Part shown: positions 33,001 through 35,693 of the stretch, one piece after another
How positions within the stretch are numbered: the stretch's first letter is position 1
Layout: every line of letters starts with the position of its first letter
Origin: Smittium mucronatum
Taxonomy: Eukaryota; Kickxellomycota; Harpellomycetes; Harpellales; Legeriomycetaceae
DNA: 35,693 bases
NCBI GenBank assembly: GCA_001953115.1
Contig: LSSL01003199.1
Coordinates: 1-35,693 of the forward strand
Direction: 5' to 3'
Program-made: the position numbers and the translations under genes
The notes under the pieces: generated by a model
Told to the model about the DNA's origin: nothing
Database searches by the model: none
Seen by the model: the letters and a program-made list of their open reading frames with translations, nothing else

Positions 33001-35693
33001 TTTATATTTATTAGTATGGAGATTAGTAGTTTTATAAATTAACATATAAAAAATCAGGATATGGAAATTATGGAAAATTAGTTATCAGTATTTTATATAA
33101 AAGTTTATATGCACTTGATTATTCAAATTATGAATCAAATAAGTTTATTTTTGGTTATATTTTCGGTTTTACATAATTTTTTTTTTGCTTTATGGGAAAA
33201 TTTATCGGGTTATTTTTATTTGAAAAAATAATAATTGAAAAATTCAAATTATAATAAAAACTTAATTAAATAATATGATAAATGGAAATAGATGTCATCA
33301 CATTTTAAATATCGATTATAAAAATGATTAGGGTTTTTTTACATATTAGAAATATAATTTATCGATGAAAAACAAAATTTTTGAAAAGGTGTTAATAATT
33401 TAATGATTTTTTTAGGGAAAAATAAAGATAATATAATTAAACTTTCAAATAACAGCATCAATTGTAATTTGTAATTTTTTATTTTATTTTGAAATTACAG
33501 TTAAGGGATACTTTTTTTTGTGAAATAGATGCAAAGTTATTTAAAATATAACTATAATGACTTCATAAATTATTCTGAAAAAATACTTGAAATTTATAAA
33601 AAATTTTATCATAAAAATTGTATTTATTAGTTAGAAATAATATAATATATATAGCTATATATCAGTGTAAATTTTTATATTTTAAAAATTATTGTACTTG
33701 GGTAAAAACATGTGAGCCGGTAATTAAAAATGTTTATTTTCCTAATGTATTAAAACTGGAAATAAATTCGAAAAATTCGTTACATTATATTAAATTTTTT
33801 ATTAACATATAAAAAATAACATAAAAACCAATTATACATAAATATTAATATTGGTTTATCATATAAAATCTTGTTTTTTTTTAACTCGATAATATATATT
33901 ACTTCACAGTACAGAGGATTTTTTAATATTATTTATTAAATACTTAAAATAAAAAAAATTGACGAAAAAAATAAAAAAAAAATTCTTAAAATTTATGCTT
34001 AAAAACTCAGAAAATTTACTGGCCATTTCTAAATGAAAAAAGGGAATATATACTTTTTTACAAAATTAACCTCATATTTTTTATTTATAAAATAATTTTG
34101 AATTTTAGGATACATTTTTTTTTTAAAAAATAATACAATCATGTTGCACATTTTATATTTAATTTGATATAAGATTATTTTTCTCTTAAATAAATGGAAA
34201 ATTAAAATTTACAAAGGAATTTTTAGCTTTATTGCATGAATAATTTTATTTATTTATTCATGATAATTCAAATAATATCTGAAATTTACTTTATTATTAT
34301 TATTAATAATTGTATAAGTATCATTGATGAATAAAATATAGATAAAAAATTGTATTTAAAAAGACTACAACAAATAAAAATATCTCTAAATAAGTGCCAA
34401 ATAACAATAAACTGAATTTTTGATGTTATGACCTATTTTGAGGTTTAGAATGTTGTTAAAATATGTAAAAAGCTTATATAAAAATTATTTATGAGCTACT
34501 ATAACTTATAAAAGAAAAAAAAAAACGAATTATTGCTACATTATAATATTTAGAGCTGTTTACACAATCTATTTATATTTTATTTTCTGTTATATTTTTT
34601 ATTATCTAATTTACTAAGCCTCATAGCTGATATTTGCAAAAAAATATTCAAGCTGAAATAAAAATAGCTCTAAATGATAAAAAAAATGATAGCTGATACA
34701 AAATCATAAACTTAATATTTTAGATCTAATAGATTAATTAAATGTTATTCGCTGTATTTTGCAAAAAAAAAAAAAAGCGATTTAAACTCATTCTAGAGTG
34801 ATAATTAGGTTTTTTAAGGCTGAATTTATAAAAATTTAAAGAGGTTTTAGCTCTTAGCAGAAAATATAGCGTAAAAAAAATAAACTAAAAGCGTGAATAG
34901 AATCAAAAAAATGTCTTTGAGTCTTAAATTTGAATAGGAAAAATATAATGAGTTAATTCAATTCTTGAGTAAAATTATTATAGCACAATTTTTAATGAAT
35001 TTACACCAAATTTTAAGATTTTTTCCGTATAGATTTTACAATGAAATAAAAAAAAATTCGCACTAGAATTTGTATAAACTAAATAAATAAATAAAAAATT
35101 AAAGCTTGAATAGTATCTAAAATTTTAAATAGTTTATTTGGTGAATATTTTTACATAAAATAGAATTTAAAAATAGTTTTTTTGTACAATAATTCTGGAT
35201 TATCGTGAATTTGATTTTCTAATTTTATCATCTGTGAAGAATTTTATTATTTAATAAGCTAAATATTTTTTATTAAATAATTCAAATAAAAAATTATAGA
35301 TCAATAATTAGTTTAAACTTTATTAGGCAATTAATATTATTAGTAAAAATTCAAATTTAACCAAATTTCTAGGAATATATAAATAGGAAAGTTTAAAATT
35401 AATTCTGATAAAGACATAAAATTTTATAAAAATTAAACATTATTTTTAAAATTTTTATGATGGGATTTTTTAACGCTTTCTATTTTCTAAAATTTATCTC
35501 GAATTTCTAATTAAGAAAAAAAATCCTCAAGTTAAAAAATTTTCTCTACATACTTATCATCTCACCTTACATAAATTTGCAAATTTATCAAATGATGCAA
35601 TAATAATTATTCATTTGCAGAGTTTAGTATCTAAATCTTCTAAATTCTTTAATTTAATATTCTTATAAATATATAATAGCTCTAAAGTTCTAA

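Larger units (their letters stand above)
25454..35693. other. AT desert 2 (over 10 kb without a gene)
   Basis: Extremely A/T-rich up to the window end. It contains short direct repeats (27015-27046; an 11-bp unit near 27633-27665), a TA run at 30053-30074, and one foldable GC island (26124-26177). The longest open frames (for example 33618-33812) are K/N/I/Y-rich with no domain and are expected by chance only where stops happen to be rare. No coding relic or RNA gene beyond those listed is supported. Confidence 0.6.

Noticed and set aside
33618..33812. 64-codon open frame near the end of the window
   Set aside because: Y/I/K/N-rich translation in pure AT DNA; no evidence of a gene.

Overview
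The window looks like nuclear DNA from a very AT-rich eukaryote, most likely a fungus. The evidence is the oligopeptide-transporter (OPT) fragment, a half-size ABCG transporter, a yeast-type set of housekeeping genes (MON1, acetyl-CoA transporter), short introns of 70-118 nt with GT...AG ends, and two eukaryotic tRNA genes with Pol III T-runs. An early-diverging, AT-rich lineage is an inference; the sequence alone does not settle the species.

Layout. 1-417: C-terminal end of an OPT transporter, cut by the window edge and followed by a 24-bp minisatellite. 418-2272: T-rich leader with two poly-C tracts. 2273-4165: intronless ABCG half-transporter (630 aa). 4166-5990: intergenic DNA with two possible RNA-type folds. 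5991-6061: tRNA-Gly(TCC). 6062-13041: an AT desert with no convincing gene. 13042-17035: a less AT-rich graveyard holding an 8-bp telomere-like tandem repeat, a decayed DDE (Harbinger/IS5-like) transposase on the minus strand and further unidentified coding-like relics. 17036-19338: six-exon acetyl-CoA transporter (SLC33A1/AT-1 family, 618 aa) on the plus strand. 19668-21969: five-exon MON1 (653 aa) on the minus strand, converging on the transporter, with poly(A) signals only about 20 bp apart. 21970-35693: a second, larger AT desert containing tRNA-Arg(CCT) at 25381-25453 and a GC-rich foldable island at 26124-26173.

The intact genes are ordinary membrane-transport and endosome/vacuole-trafficking genes and do not form a pathway cluster: OPT (peptide uptake), ABCG (lipid or xenobiotic export), AT-1 (acetyl-CoA import into the ER) and MON1 (Rab7 activation). 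I rebuilt the intron-exon structures by matching the conserved family sequence across stops; each join keeps frame and total lengths divide by three.

I did not find a convincing new biological system. The observations most worth a second look are a stop-free 75-nt intron in the acetyl-CoA transporter, a transposase relic readable in one frame through point stops, the (CCCTAAAT)n array beside it, and a few GC-rich foldable islands in otherwise featureless AT-rich DNA.
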